From Flavobacterium gelidilacus DSM 15343 (GTDB lineage: Bacteria > Bacteroidota > Bacteroidia > Flavobacteriales > Flavobacteriaceae), in NCBI RefSeq assembly GCF_000422685.1, contig NZ_AUGN01000001.1:434001-498000 (forward strand): DNA of 64,000 nt, given 5' to 3'. The position numbers were made by a program, and so were the translations under genes. The notes beneath the pieces are model-generated. The model had not been told where the DNA came from. It saw nothing but the letters and a program-made list of their open reading frames with translations, and did not search any database. Shown one piece after another: positions 8,628 to 17,508 of this stretch (position 1 is its first letter; each line of letters begins with the position of its first letter).

Positions 8628-10720
8628 CTTAAATATTTATAAATAATTGAAACTAGTTCTTTTTCATCGAAAGGTTTTATAATAACTTCATCTATTTCAG
8701 ATTGAGATATTTTATTTTTAATTTCGTTTACATCTGATGCAGTTAATGCTATTATTGGCATATTAGGATTTGTTTTTTTTATTCTAATTGCTGTTTCACA
8801 ACCATCCATTTCGGGCATATTAATATCCATAAGTATAATATCATGCTTGCTAGTTTCTAATTCTTTAATTGCCTGAAAACCACCATCAACAACTGTTGCC
8901 GTGAAATTATTTTTTTCAATAATTTTTTTGGTTATTAATTGATTTATTTTGTTGTCTTCAACAATCAATACTTTAATTGGTTGAGAGGTTTTATTTGATT
9001 TCTTACTTACCTTTTCTAAAATTATGGCATTTTCATCTGGTTTAAGTCCAAAATTCAACTCTAAATGTATTTCAGTTCCAGCGTTTTCTTTACTTTCTAA
9101 AGTAATTTTTCCATTTAAAATTTCAACAAGATTTTTCACAATATATAATCCCAAACCAGTTCCTTGATAATCTGTTTGTTTTCTATTTAATTGAATAAAT
9201 TTATTGAAAATTAATTTTTGTTCATTTTCATCAATTCCAATTCCATTATCTTTTATGCATATTTGAATATTTATATCTTTTTCTGTTTGATTAATAATCT
9301 TTACATTGATTTCAACAAGTCCATTATTTGTGAATTTTAGAGCGTTTGTAATCAAATTCATTATAATTTGAACAAATTTTGTTTTATCACCATAAACATA
9401 TTTCGGAAAATTATCGTCTAGGGTAAGTTCTATTTTATTGTTGTTTTGTTTTCCTAGATATTGAAGTGAATTTATAATTTTTTTAATCACTTGTTCAATA
9501 GAAAATTTATTTGAGTCTAGAGCTAGATTTTTATTATCTAACTTATTGGTCTGCAAAATATCATTAATTAACATTAATAAATAATTGGCTGAAAAACTCA
9601 ATGATTTAATTTTTTGATTGTTTTTTAATTCTTTATGCTCTTCAATAAGTAAGTTAATTAGTCCAATAATTCCATACAATGGTGTTCTTATTTCATGAGT
9701 AACTGTTGATACAAATTGACTTTTTAAGTTTGAATTTTCTTCAGCCTTCAATTTTGCAATTTCTAGTTTTGAATTTTGAGTTTCCAAAACAGTATTTAAC
9801 TTGGACCTTATTTTATAATTTCTGTATAGAAGAATGAATAATATTCCAATAATTACATAGAGCGAAATTAATAAAATATTAATGGTTTTGTTTATGCTTA
9901 AGCTTTTTATGTAGGATTTGTTTTCTATTTCAATTCGATCAATTTCTCTTTTATATTCATCCAATTCAATTGAACTCTGGGTTTCTCTTATTGTAGAAAT
10001 TTTTTCCTCATTATAAATTTTATCTTTTAAAATCTCAGATTCATTTAAGTAATAATAGGCTTTATTATATTTTTTTTGAGTAGCATAAAATTTTGAAAAC
10101 TTCAAATACAAATCAGCAATGTTACTCTCAATTAATTCTAACTTGTTTTCTTTTGAAATTTCTACTGCTTTTATATAATATTTTTCGGTTAAAGTATCAT
10201 TATTTAAGTATTGATAATATTCACCTAATAATGAGTTATATGTAATTCTTGCTTCTACTTGACCTCTACTATTGACATAATTTGCAATTTCATCTAAATA
10301 AACCTTTCCAATATTGTATTTTTTTTCAGCAAAATAAGCACTTGCTATATTCTGTTTTATATAGTTAATTTCGACTTCATCTCTTATTTTTACTGCATAA
10401 GTTAAAGCTTTCTTATAATATAATATACTTTTTGCAATATCAATTTTACTGTAAGCGTAGACATTTCCAAGGTTGTTATAAAGCCATTGTTTTACAGAAT
10501 CATTTTCTGTTAAAATAGCGTGATTAATACCTTTCTCATAATATTCAATCGCTTTATCTGGATCTAAATATTCATCAAAATTTAGTCCAATAAGATTATA
10601 AGATTTTGCAATTAACTCATCATCATTTAATTTAACAGCAAAGTTTAAAGCAATTTTAGCTTTATCTAGAGATTTTTGGTTTTCTAGCTTGTTAAAATTA
10701 TTCCCAGATTCAATTAGCAT
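8624..10720 (-). CDS. TPR-containing hybrid sensor histidine kinase/response regulator
   Basis: Counted from the first ATG (10720), residues 1-235 form TPR repeats, 240-275 a coiled coil, and about 277-300 a membrane helix. HisKA follows with the phospho-acceptor His342 (VTHEIRTPLYG). The ATPase domain has an N box (ITNALKFTNNG) and glycine boxes (DNGIGI, GTGLGLYIVKN). A receiver domain at 575-698 carries the phospho-Asp632 (MDINMPEMDG) and Lys682. The TPR part is probably periplasmic. The frame stays open upstream of this ATG to 10838 and encodes a convincing signal peptide (IVTFLLLFTSFFFYAQ) without any ATG, GTG or TTG, so the true start is probably a non-standard codon such as ATT at 10817-10822. 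It follows ettA closely and overlaps the lipoprotein gene by 4 nt. Confidence 0.88.
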   Translation of the reverse strand: MLIESGNNFNKLENQKSLDKAKIALNFAVKLNDDELIAKSYNLIGLNFDEYLDPDKAIEYYEKGINHAILTENDSVKQWLYNNLGNVYAYSKIDIAKSILYYKKALTYAVKIRDEVEINYIKQNIASAYFAEKKYNIGKVYLDEIANYVNSRGQVEARITYNSLLGEYYQYLNNDTLTEKYYIKAVEISKENKLELIESNIADLYLKFSKFYATQKKYNKAYYYLNESEILKDKIYNEEKISTIRETQSSIELDEYKREIDRIEIENKSYIKSLSINKTINILLISLYVIIGILFILLYRNYKIRSKLNTVLETQNSKLEIAKLKAEENSNLKSQFVSTVTHEIRTPLYGIIGLINLLIEEHKELKNNQKIKSLSFSANYLLMLINDILQTNKLDNKNLALDSNKFSIEQVIKKIINSLQYLGKQNNNKIELTLDDNFPKYVYGDKTKFVQIIMNLITNALKFTNNGLVEINVKIINQTEKDINIQICIKDNGIGIDENEQKLIFNKFIQLNRKQTDYQGTGLGLYIVKNLVEILNGKITLESKENAGTEIHLELNFGLKPDENAIILEKVSKKSNKTSQPIKVLIVEDNKINQLITKKIIEKNNFTATVVDGGFQAIKELETSKHDIILMDINMPEMDGCETAIRIKKTNPNMPIIALTASDVNEIKNKISQSEIDEVIIKPFDEKELVSIIYKYLR

Positions 10721-10834
10721 GGATAAAACTTCCTTTTTCGTTTTTGCTTGTTGGGCATAAAAGAAAAAGGAAGTAAATAGTAGTAGAAATGTTACTATGT
10801 TTTTTTTGTTATATAAAATAATGGACTTTTTAAA

Positions 10835-12526
10835 TTATCGTATTAATTTTTTATATTTTATTCTTGTTGGGGTAACTTCTTTACCTAATCGCTTGCGTTT
10901 GTTTTCTTCATATTCAGAGAAACTTCCTTCGAAACAATATACTTCTGAATCTCCTTCAAAAGCTAATATATGAGTACAAACTCTGTCTAAAAACCATCTA
11001 TCATGCGAAATAATCACGGCACAACCTGCAAAGTTTTCTAAACCTTCTTCAAGTGCACGTAACGTATTGATATCTAAATCATTTGTAGGCTCATCTAAAA
11101 GCAAAACATTTCCTTCTTCTTTTAAAGTCATTGCCAAATGCAATCTGTTACGTTCTCCACCAGAAAGTGTAGCTACTTTTTTGTTTTGTTCACTTCCACC
11201 AAAATTAAAACGAGAAAGATAAGCTCTCGAATTTACTTGTCTTCCACCCATCATGACTAATTCTTGACCATCGCAGAAGTTTTCCCAAATTGATTTTTCT
11301 GGGTCAATATTTGAATGGGCTTGATCTACATAAGCGATTTTTACTGTATCACCAATTTCAAAAGAACCTGAATCTGGTTGTTGCTCTTCCATAATCATTC
11401 TGAAAATAGTTGATTTACCAGCACCATTGGGACCAATAATACCAACAATTCCAGCTTGCGGAAGCGTAAAGTTTAAGTTGTCATATAATAATTTATCTCC
11501 AAAAGCTTTAGCTACATTTTTAGCTTCAATTACATTTGTTCCTAATCTTGGACCATTTGGAATATAGATTTCTAATTTTTCGTCTAATGCTTTTTGATCT
11601 TCGTTTAATAATTTGTCGTAGTTCTGTAAACGTGCTTTTTGTTTGGTTTGTCTACCTTTTGCTCCTTGACGAACCCAATCCAACTCACGTTCTAAAGTTT
11701 TTCTATGTTTAGAAGCCGATTTTTCTTCTTGCTCCATACGTTTTGTTTTTTGGTCTAACCAAGAAGAATAGTTTCCTTTCCAAGGAATACCTTCACCTCT
11801 ATCTAATTCTAAAATCCAACCTGCAACATTATCTAAGAAATATCTATCATGCGTTACAGCAATTACAGTTCCTGGATATTGTTGTAAATGTTGTTCTAAC
11901 CAAAGTACAGATTCAGCATCCAAGTGATTGGTTGGTTCATCTAATAACAATACTTCTGGTTGTTGTAAAAGTAAACGACATAAAGCTACACGTCTTCTTT
12001 CACCACCAGAAAGCACACTAATTGGTGTATCTCCTTCTGGAGTTCGAAGTGCATCCATGGCAACTTCTAATTTGTTGTCAATTTCCCAAGCACCAGCAGC
12101 ATCGATTCTGTCTTGTAAATCGGCTTGTCTGTCCATTAGTTTTTGCATTTTATCTGCATCTTCATAAACTTCTGGCAAACCAAACTGATCATTAATTGTA
12201 TTGAATTCGTCAAGTAAAGCATAAATTTCGGCTGCTCCTTCTTTTACGATTTCAAGTACTGTTTTGGTTTCATCTAATTGAGGTTCTTGTTCTAAATAAC
12301 CTACTTTATAACCTGGTGCGAAAACCAAATCTCCTTGAAAATTTTTATCTAAACCAGCAATAATCTTTAATAAAGATGATTTACCAGAACCATTTAAACC
12401 TAGAATACCAATTTTAGCTCCATAAAAGAAACTTAAATAAATATTTTTTAAAACTTGTTTGTTTGTACTAGAGTAAATCTTATTTACTTTAGACATTGAA
12501 AATATTACTTTTTTATCGTCTGACAT
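10835..12526 (-). CDS. ettA: Energy-dependent translational throttle protein EttA (ABC-F)
   Basis: EttA is a cytosolic ABC-F ATPase that binds the ribosomal E site and gates the first elongation steps according to ATP level. The 563 residues hold two ABC domains. They have Walker A GLNGSGKSS and GPNGAGKST, signatures LSGGERRR and LSGGERNR, and Walker B DEPTNHLD and DEPTNDLD. The linker between them carries the basic P-site tRNA-interaction region. There is no membrane segment, as expected for ABC-F. Length and the N-terminal sequence fit EttA rather than Uup or YheS. The stop codon lies about 12 nt before the likely true start of the hybrid kinase gene, so the two are probably cotranscribed. 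Confidence 0.94.
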   Translation of the reverse strand: MSDDKKVIFSMSKVNKIYSSTNKQVLKNIYLSFFYGAKIGILGLNGSGKSSLLKIIAGLDKNFQGDLVFAPGYKVGYLEQEPQLDETKTVLEIVKEGAAEIYALLDEFNTINDQFGLPEVYEDADKMQKLMDRQADLQDRIDAAGAWEIDNKLEVAMDALRTPEGDTPISVLSGGERRRVALCRLLLQQPEVLLLDEPTNHLDAESVLWLEQHLQQYPGTVIAVTHDRYFLDNVAGWILELDRGEGIPWKGNYSSWLDQKTKRMEQEEKSASKHRKTLERELDWVRQGAKGRQTKQKARLQNYDKLLNEDQKALDEKLEIYIPNGPRLGTNVIEAKNVAKAFGDKLLYDNLNFTLPQAGIVGIIGPNGAGKSTIFRMIMEEQQPDSGSFEIGDTVKIAYVDQAHSNIDPEKSIWENFCDGQELVMMGGRQVNSRAYLSRFNFGGSEQNKKVATLSGGERNRLHLAMTLKEEGNVLLLDEPTNDLDINTLRALEEGLENFAGCAVIISHDRWFLDRVCTHILAFEGDSEVYCFEGSFSEYEENKRKRLGKEVTPTRIKYKKLIR

Positions 12527-12597
12527 TTTTTGTTGTTTTTACTTATTGTCTATTGTATGAAAATCTGTTAATGGCCTTCTGAAAGCTGAAAAACTAA

Positions 12598-12780
12598 TTA
12601 CATTCTACCTTTTAAGGCATTAAAAACCCATGCAATTGAAAAGAAACCAATTCCTACTGCCGCAAATCCCCAACCGGCAACATCTGCATATCTATAAATT
12701 GCTAATCCAATTAGAATGATTCCCATAATAATCATAATGAATGTAGCCCAAGCTAATACTGTATTTTTATTCATTCCCAT
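12598..12780 (-). CDS. Small membrane protein (60 residues), probably the CAL67264 family
   Basis: This 60-residue protein has two membrane helices (about 8-28 and 34-54), ending in a short basic tail (NALKGRM). Size and sequence agree with a small Bacteroidetes-specific membrane protein family that I remember as CAL67264; that match is from memory and was not searched. A well-formed promoter (TTG, 20 nt, TACATTTG) lies upstream, which supports a real gene. It sits 71 bp before ettA on the same strand. Its function is unknown. Confidence 0.75.
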   Translation of the reverse strand: MGMNKNTVLAWATFIMIIMGIILIGLAIYRYADVAGWGFAAVGIGFFSIAWVFNALKGRM

Positions 12781-12802
12781 TTTATCGTTTTTATAAGGAT
12801 AA

Positions 12803-12833
12803 CAAATGTATCAATTTCATCAATCAATTGCAA
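12803..12833 (-). promoter_or_regulatory. Promoter of the 60-residue membrane protein gene
   Basis: On the minus strand TTG (12831-12833) is followed by 20 nt and TACATTTG (12803-12810). Predicted transcription starts near 12799, leaving a leader of about 18 nt. The same transcript may continue into ettA. Confidence 0.65.
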
Positions 12834-12925
12834 TAAACAAATAGAAAATTCGAATATTTGAAATTCCAAATTCCAATGTAAAAATCAAATCTATTTTATC
12901 CGAAAATCAGTTATCTAAAAATCCT

Positions 12926-13930
12926 TTATCTAAATATATGAATCAACATTTCTTTTAATAAATCGCTTTGAGGTAAAGCATTTGCTCCAACCCCTTTACT
13001 TTTGACATCAATGTCTCTTAATGTTGCAATTATATAACTGACTTTCTTCATAGGATAATTTCTGAAAGCTACATCATAGTCTTTTAAGAAATAAGGGTTT
13101 ACTTTTAAAACACTAGCCAAATTTTTTGGATTTTTATCTTTTGTTCCATGATATTGTAACAATTGTGAAAAGAAACTAAAAACCAAACTAGTAGTAACTA
13201 CAATAGGATTATCCTTTGGATTTTGAGCAAAATAATCAATAATCTTATAGGCTTTTAATTGATCTTTTTCGCTAATAGCTTTACGCAGTTCAAAATTATT
13301 GTAGTCTTTGCTTATTCCGATGTTATCTTCAATGTCTTTTGCAGAAATTGTATGTCCTTTAGGTAAAACTATTTTAAGTTTATCTAATTCGTTACTAATT
13401 TTTGATAAATCTGTTCCCAAAAACTCAACTAACATTAAGCTTGCTTTCGGTTCAATAGCATAACCTTGCCCTTTTAATACTTTCGTTATCCAGGTTCCAA
13501 CTTGATTTTCGTATAATTTTTTGCTTTCATAAACAACTCCAACTTTAGCTAAAGTTTTTGTGATTTTTTTACGCTTATCTAACGTTTTGTATTTATACGC
13601 GAAAACTAAAACTGTTGATGGTTGCGGATTTTCGGCATAACTTTCTAACTTATCAATATGTCTTGATAGTTCTTGTGCTTCCTTAACAATAATCACTTGT
13701 CTATCAGCCATCATTGGAAAACGTTTTGCACTTGAAACTATATCTTCAATTGAAGAATCTCGTCCATATATTGTAGTTTGATTAAAATCACGTTCATGTT
13801 CTTGCAATACATTCTCTTCAATAAATTCAGTTAACTTATCAATATAATAAGGTTCTTCACCCATAAAAAAGTAAATAGGTTTGATGTTTCCTGCTTTTAT
13901 ATCTTTTGTAATTTGAATGACTTCGTCCAT
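12926..13930 (-). CDS. holA: DNA polymerase III delta subunit
   Basis: HolA is the clamp-loader subunit that opens the beta sliding clamp at the replication fork. The 334 residues match the family. An AAA+-like N-terminal domain shows YFFMGEEPYYIDKLTE and, in place of an ATP-binding site, the degenerate pattern usual for delta. The conserved segment RFPMMADRQVIIVKEAQEL is the region that contacts the clamp. Helical middle and C-terminal domains follow (LSKISNELDKL). It is divergent from the HsdR-N-like gene at 13992 with 61 bp between starts. Confidence 0.9.
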   Translation of the reverse strand: MDEVIQITKDIKAGNIKPIYFFMGEEPYYIDKLTEFIEENVLQEHERDFNQTTIYGRDSSIEDIVSSAKRFPMMADRQVIIVKEAQELSRHIDKLESYAENPQPSTVLVFAYKYKTLDKRKKITKTLAKVGVVYESKKLYENQVGTWITKVLKGQGYAIEPKASLMLVEFLGTDLSKISNELDKLKIVLPKGHTISAKDIEDNIGISKDYNNFELRKAISEKDQLKAYKIIDYFAQNPKDNPIVVTTSLVFSFFSQLLQYHGTKDKNPKNLASVLKVNPYFLKDYDVAFRNYPMKKVSYIIATLRDIDVKSKGVGANALPQSDLLKEMLIHIFR

Positions 13931-13960
13931 AATCAGTAATCAGTGTTCAGTTATTAGTTG
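13931..13960. repeat. Degenerate CAGTAAT/CAGTGTT-type intergenic repeat
   Basis: The sequence contains short imperfect repeats (AATCAGTAATCAGTGTTCAG and then TTATTAG). It is one of several low-complexity AT-rich tracts found between genes in this window. It overlaps the -33 part of the promoter of the next gene. Confidence 0.4.
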
Positions 13961-13987
13961 GCAGTTTATAATTTTTGAGTAATTTTG
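13958..13987 (+). promoter_or_regulatory. Promoter giving a leaderless or near-leaderless mRNA
   Basis: TTG (13958-13960), 19 nt, then TAATTTTG (13980-13987), followed by only GCTT and the ATG at 13992. Both elements and their spacing match the Bacteroidetes consensus. The transcript should start at or beside the ATG. Confidence 0.7.
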
Positions 13988-13991
13988 GCTT

Positions 13992-14444
13992 ATGCAAAAA
14001 TTGAATTTTAACGATTATTCTTTCCGATTCAAAAATAGTGAAAATAAAGTGTCTATTTTTGATGAAATCAGAAAAAAATTTATTCTTCTTACTCCAGAAG
14101 AATGGGTTCGTGTGCATGTTGTTCGTTTTTTGATTGAAGAAAAAAAATATCCAAAATCCTATATAAACGTTGAAAAAGTAGTTAAAATCAACGGAATGAA
14201 TAAGCGTTATGATATTATTGTTTTTAATAAAGATGGTTCAATTTTTTTACTAATTGAATGTAAAGCACCAGAAATCACTATCGACCAAACCACATTTGAC
14301 CAAATTGCACGTTACAATATGATTTTAAATGCTAATTATTTAATGGTAACAAACGGACTAAATCATTACTTTTGCCAAATGGATTTTGAAAAGGAACAGT
14401 ATAGTTTTTTAAGAGAATTACCTCATTTTACTTTACATGAATAA
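13992..14444 (+). CDS. Solitary HsdR N-terminal-like nuclease-domain protein
   Basis: The 150 residues resemble the N-terminal domain of type I restriction subunit R (HSDR_N). The PD-(D/E)xK nuclease core is visible: YDIIVFNKDG supplies the Asp, and LLIECKAP the Glu-x-Lys, after an N-terminal helix with EEWVRVHVVRFLIE. There is no helicase domain, and no HsdM or HsdS gene is nearby, so it is not a restriction system. It sits between holA and a glycosyltransferase gene, overlaps the latter by 8 nt, and has a strong promoter ending 4 nt before its ATG. A role in DNA metabolism is an inference from the fold and the holA neighbour. Confidence 0.8.
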   Translation: MQKLNFNDYSFRFKNSENKVSIFDEIRKKFILLTPEEWVRVHVVRFLIEEKKYPKSYINVEKVVKINGMNKRYDIIVFNKDGSIFLLIECKAPEITIDQTTFDQIARYNMILNANYLMVTNGLNHYFCQMDFEKEQYSFLRELPHFTLHE

Positions 14445-15432
14445 AATAGCAGTCGTCATATTAAATTGGAATGGTACAAAGTTGTTACAACAATTTTTGC
14501 CTTCAGTTATTGAGTATTCTGAAAACGCTACTATCTATGTTGCTGATAATGCTTCTACTGATGAATCTATAACAATTTTGAAACGCGATTTTCCTAGTGT
14601 TAAGATTATTCAAAATAAATCAAACTATGGATTTGCTAAAGGATATAATGAAGCGCTTCAATTTGTAGAAGAATCCTATTATGCTTTAATAAATTCTGAT
14701 ATTGAAGTTACAAAAAATTGGTTAAAACCTATTGTTGAGTTATTTGATAGTGAACCTAAAACTGCTATAATTCAACCTAAAATTCTTGATTTTAAGAAGA
14801 AATCACATTTTGAATATGCCGGAGCTGCTGGTGGATTTATTGATAAATATGGCTATCCGTTTTGTAGAGGTCGAATTTTTGATACTTTAGAAGAAGATCA
14901 AGGTCAATATAATGATGAAATCGAAATATTCTGGGCAACTGGAGCTTGCTTTTTTATTCGAAAAGAAGTTTATCATGAATTAAAAGGCTTTGATGCTGAT
15001 TTTTTTGCCCATCAAGAAGAAATTGATTTGTGCTGGAGAGTTTTTAATTTAGGACATTTAGCAAAATACACTCGCAAATCTGTGGTTTATCATGTTGGTG
15101 GCGCAACTTTGGATGTTGCTAATCCAAGAAAAACCTTTCTAAACTTCAGAAATTCATTATTTATGTTGGTTAAGAACCTGCCTTTAAACCAACTTATTCA
15201 AGTCCTTTTTATTCGAATGATTTTAGACGGAATTGCTGCATTCAAATTTTTATTTCAAGGAAAACCAAAACATTTTCTTGCTGTTGGTAAAGCACATTTT
15301 TATTTTTACTTGAAATTTAACACCTTTTTTGCAAAAAGAAAATCAAATTTAAAAGCTAACTACTTCAAGATTAATTCAATAGTTAAAACATATTTTATCA
15401 AAAAGCAAAAAACTTTTTTGGAATTATTTTAA
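14437..15432 (+). CDS. Family 2 glycosyltransferase
   Basis: This is a GT-A fold transferase of 331 residues. The N-terminal nucleotide-sugar site reads VVILNWNGTKLL, then VADNASTDES, and the metal-binding DxD-like segment is LINSDIEV. The acceptor-site acidic motif lies in HQEEIDLCWR. The region from about 245 is hydrophobic and may associate with the membrane (LIQVLFIRMILDGIAAFKFL). The pattern fits rhamnosyl- or similar transferases of envelope polysaccharide synthesis, but donor and acceptor cannot be read from sequence. It overlaps the preceding nuclease-domain gene by 8 nt and is probably coupled to it. Confidence 0.88.
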   Translation: MNKIAVVILNWNGTKLLQQFLPSVIEYSENATIYVADNASTDESITILKRDFPSVKIIQNKSNYGFAKGYNEALQFVEESYYALINSDIEVTKNWLKPIVELFDSEPKTAIIQPKILDFKKKSHFEYAGAAGGFIDKYGYPFCRGRIFDTLEEDQGQYNDEIEIFWATGACFFIRKEVYHELKGFDADFFAHQEEIDLCWRVFNLGHLAKYTRKSVVYHVGGATLDVANPRKTFLNFRNSLFMLVKNLPLNQLIQVLFIRMILDGIAAFKFLFQGKPKHFLAVGKAHFYFYLKFNTFFAKRKSNLKANYFKINSIVKTYFIKKQKTFLELF

Positions 15433-15455
15433 CAATATTTTATCTTCCCATAGTT

Positions 15456-15484
15456 TTGTGAGAATCAAATTCTATATACATTTG
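15456..15484 (+). promoter_or_regulatory. Promoter of the OmpA-like lipoprotein gene
   Basis: TTG (15456-15458), 18 nt, then TACATTTG (15477-15484). Predicted transcription starts near 15488, 13-14 nt before the ATG at 15502. This makes the in-frame TTG at 15493 an unlikely start. Confidence 0.65.
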
Positions 15485-15501
15485 TTAAAAATTTGAAGAT
15501 T

Positions 15502-16338
15502 ATGAAAAAATTAATTTTATCGCTGTTAGTAATCGCTTTCACAATGACATCTTGTGGATCGAAGAAGAAAATTGCTTCCTTAGAAGCTAAAAACAAAGAG
15601 ACGCAAGATTTATTAAATACTGCAACCGTTAAGTTGAATAACTGTTTGACAGAAAAGAAAGCTTTTGCTGATCAACTTGATTATTTGAAAAAAAACAATT
15701 CAGATTTAATTAACAGTTCCAAAGAATTAACTGTTTTAACTTCAAAAGGTGCAACAAATCTTGAGAAATCGTTAGAGAGTTTAAAAGAAAAAGATTTAAA
15801 AATCAACCGTTTGCAAGATGCTTTAACTAAAAAAGACAGTGTTACATTGGCTTTAGTTACTAGTTTAAAGAAAGAAGTTGGAATTAATGATCCAGATATT
15901 AAAATTAATGTAGAAAAAGGAGTTGTTTTTATTTCAATTGCTGATAACTTGTTATTTAAATCAGGAAGTTATGAAGTAAGTGATGGTGCTAAAAATGTTT
16001 TAGCTAAAGTAGCAAGAGTAATTAACAGCAAACCAGATTTCGAATGTATGGTTGAAGGTCATACTGATAGTGTTCCATTTAAATCTAATGTTTTATTAGA
16101 CAACTGGGATTTATCTGTAAAACGTTCTACAGCAATTGTAAGAGTATTACAAAACGATTTAGGAGTTGATCCAAAACAATTAATTCCAGCTGGAAGAAGT
16201 TTTTATGTTCCTTTAGTGGATAATGATTCTCCTGCAAACAGAGCAAAAAACAGAAGAACTAAAATCATCATTTTACCAAAAATTGATCAGTTTTATGACA
16301 TGATTGAAAAAGAAATGAAAAACTTGAGTAAAGAGTAA
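15502..16338 (+). CDS. OmpA-family peptidoglycan-binding lipoprotein
   Basis: Taken from the ATG at 15502 (278 residues); a frame opening at TTG 15493 would add three residues but lies too close to the predicted transcription start. A lipoprotein signal ends in TMTSC (Cys18). A coiled coil covers about 22-115. The C-terminal OmpA domain (about 135-265) has the peptidoglycan-binding pattern VEGHTDSVPF and NRAKNRRTKIIIL. It should anchor the outer membrane to the cell wall. It is followed by an intrinsic terminator that recurs elsewhere in the window, so it is probably a single-gene unit. Confidence 0.92.
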   Translation: MKKLILSLLVIAFTMTSCGSKKKIASLEAKNKETQDLLNTATVKLNNCLTEKKAFADQLDYLKKNNSDLINSSKELTVLTSKGATNLEKSLESLKEKDLKINRLQDALTKKDSVTLALVTSLKKEVGINDPDIKINVEKGVVFISIADNLLFKSGSYEVSDGAKNVLAKVARVINSKPDFECMVEGHTDSVPFKSNVLLDNWDLSVKRSTAIVRVLQNDLGVDPKQLIPAGRSFYVPLVDNDSPANRAKNRRTKIIILPKIDQFYDMIEKEMKNLSKE

Positions 16339-16363
16339 TTCTAATTCAAATTAGAAAATATAT

Positions 16364-16396
16364 AAAAATCCAAAAGTTAATTCTTTTGGATTTTTT
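16364..16396 (+). terminator. Terminator, copy 1 of a repeated sequence
   Basis: A 13-bp stem AAAAATCCAAAAG / CTTTTGGATTTTT with loop TTAATT and a T-run follows the OmpA-like gene. Nearly the same sequence is found at 38514 and 40943. Confidence 0.85.
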
Positions 16397-16508
16397 ATGT
16401 TTATGAATGATTATAAATTACTTATGAGTTTTTTAATTCTAAAATATTTCTTATATTTAAAAGTAATTTGATAGCCATTTTAAGTGATAATTTAAAAGAC
16501 ATCTAGAC

Positions 16509-16516
16509 TAAATTTG
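16509..16516 (+). promoter_or_regulatory. -7 box before the L,D-transpeptidase gene
   Basis: TAAATTTG matches TAnnTTTG and overlaps an in-frame TTG (16514). It predicts a start of transcription near 16520 and so favours the ATG at 16532 as start codon. No -33 TTG was found. Confidence 0.5.
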
Positions 16517-16531
16517 AAACAAGTAAAAAAA

Positions 16532-17431
16532 ATGAAAAAAATCTTTATTGTTATAAATCTCATACTAGTTCTTTTTTCATGCCAACAAACAAAATATCCA
16601 ACTGATAAAAATGGTGAATCTCAAGATCAAATGGAACTCAAAAAAGTATCTTCTGAAATTGAAAAATCGCAAAAAGCTATTGATACTATAACGATAACCT
16701 ATAAATGGACAGATTCTAAAGAATGGCTTTTAGAACATGAAAATGACACTCTAAAACAAAGAATTGTTTTTACAATTAACAGAACAGACCAATCTAATTT
16801 TTCACGAATGGATTCTGTAGTTATACCAAATGATTTTAGTTATGATTTTGCAAACTATTTGCCATTTCCAAAAGAAATAAATTACCTAAAAGATATTAAC
16901 AAAATAATTTTTTTCTCTTACCCAACACAGACTTTTGCAGCTTATGAAAAAGGAGTTTTAAAAATTACAGGTCCAACTAATATGGGTAGAGAAAAATATT
17001 TGACGCCAACAGGTCTTTACTTTACAAATTGGAAAGCCAAAGTTAAAATTAGTACAATTGATGACGATTGGATTCTAAATTGGAATTTTAATGTATTAAA
17101 CAAGGAAGGTATTGGATGGCATGAATACAGTTTGCCAGGTTACCCTGCTTCGCATTCTTGTTTAAGACTTCAAAAAAAGGATGCAGAATTTCTTTATTAT
17201 TGGGCTGATCAATGGGTATTGGCTGATCAATATTCCATATTAACAAAGGGAACTCCAGTAATAATCTTTGGAAAATATGATTTTACTTCAGACAAACCTT
17301 GGTTTAAGTTAATTTCGAATCCGAAATCAATTGACATCACAGAAACGGAAATGGAAAAAATAGCAGAGCCTTATTTAACCGAAATTCTAGCTGCACAAAG
17401 AAATAAAGACTCCATACAAATACTCAATTAA
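16532..17431 (+). CDS. L,D-transpeptidase (YkuD family) lipoprotein
   Basis: The protein has 299 residues from the ATG at 16532. A lipoprotein signal ends LVLFSC (Cys17). The YkuD catalytic motif is visible as a His (GIGWHEYSLPG) followed by SHSCLRL, where Cys is the nucleophile; the usual form is SxGCxR, so here His replaces Ser/Gly before SC. Such enzymes cross-link peptidoglycan stem peptides or attach proteins to them in the periplasm. The surrounding PASHS segment agrees with the family. The preceding gene is a peptidoglycan-binding OmpA lipoprotein, but a terminator and a new promoter separate them. The longer TTG start at 16514 is rejected on promoter position. Confidence 0.85.
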   Translation: MKKIFIVINLILVLFSCQQTKYPTDKNGESQDQMELKKVSSEIEKSQKAIDTITITYKWTDSKEWLLEHENDTLKQRIVFTINRTDQSNFSRMDSVVIPNDFSYDFANYLPFPKEINYLKDINKIIFFSYPTQTFAAYEKGVLKITGPTNMGREKYLTPTGLYFTNWKAKVKISTIDDDWILNWNFNVLNKEGIGWHEYSLPGYPASHSCLRLQKKDAEFLYYWADQWVLADQYSILTKGTPVIIFGKYDFTSDKPWFKLISNPKSIDITETEMEKIAEPYLTEILAAQRNKDSIQILN

Positions 17432-17508
17432 TAAATAATATGCTTACATAGCTTTTTTTGAGCTTGAAAATTTTGTTTGAATTTAATTTTATAAAACAAA
17501 CTCTTAGG

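Noticed and set aside
11743..12167. Plus-strand frames inside ettA
   Set aside because: They lie opposite a well-conserved ABC-F gene, overlap each other in different frames and have no recognisable domain.
13992..14444. Part of a type I restriction-modification system
   Set aside because: Only the HsdR N-terminal-like domain is present; no helicase domain, methylase or specificity subunit lies nearby.
17471..17500. Hairpin TTTTGTTT / AAAACAAA after the L,D-transpeptidase gene as a terminator
   Set aside because: The stem is entirely weak AT-rich pairing with one G-C, and there is no T-run after it on either strand.
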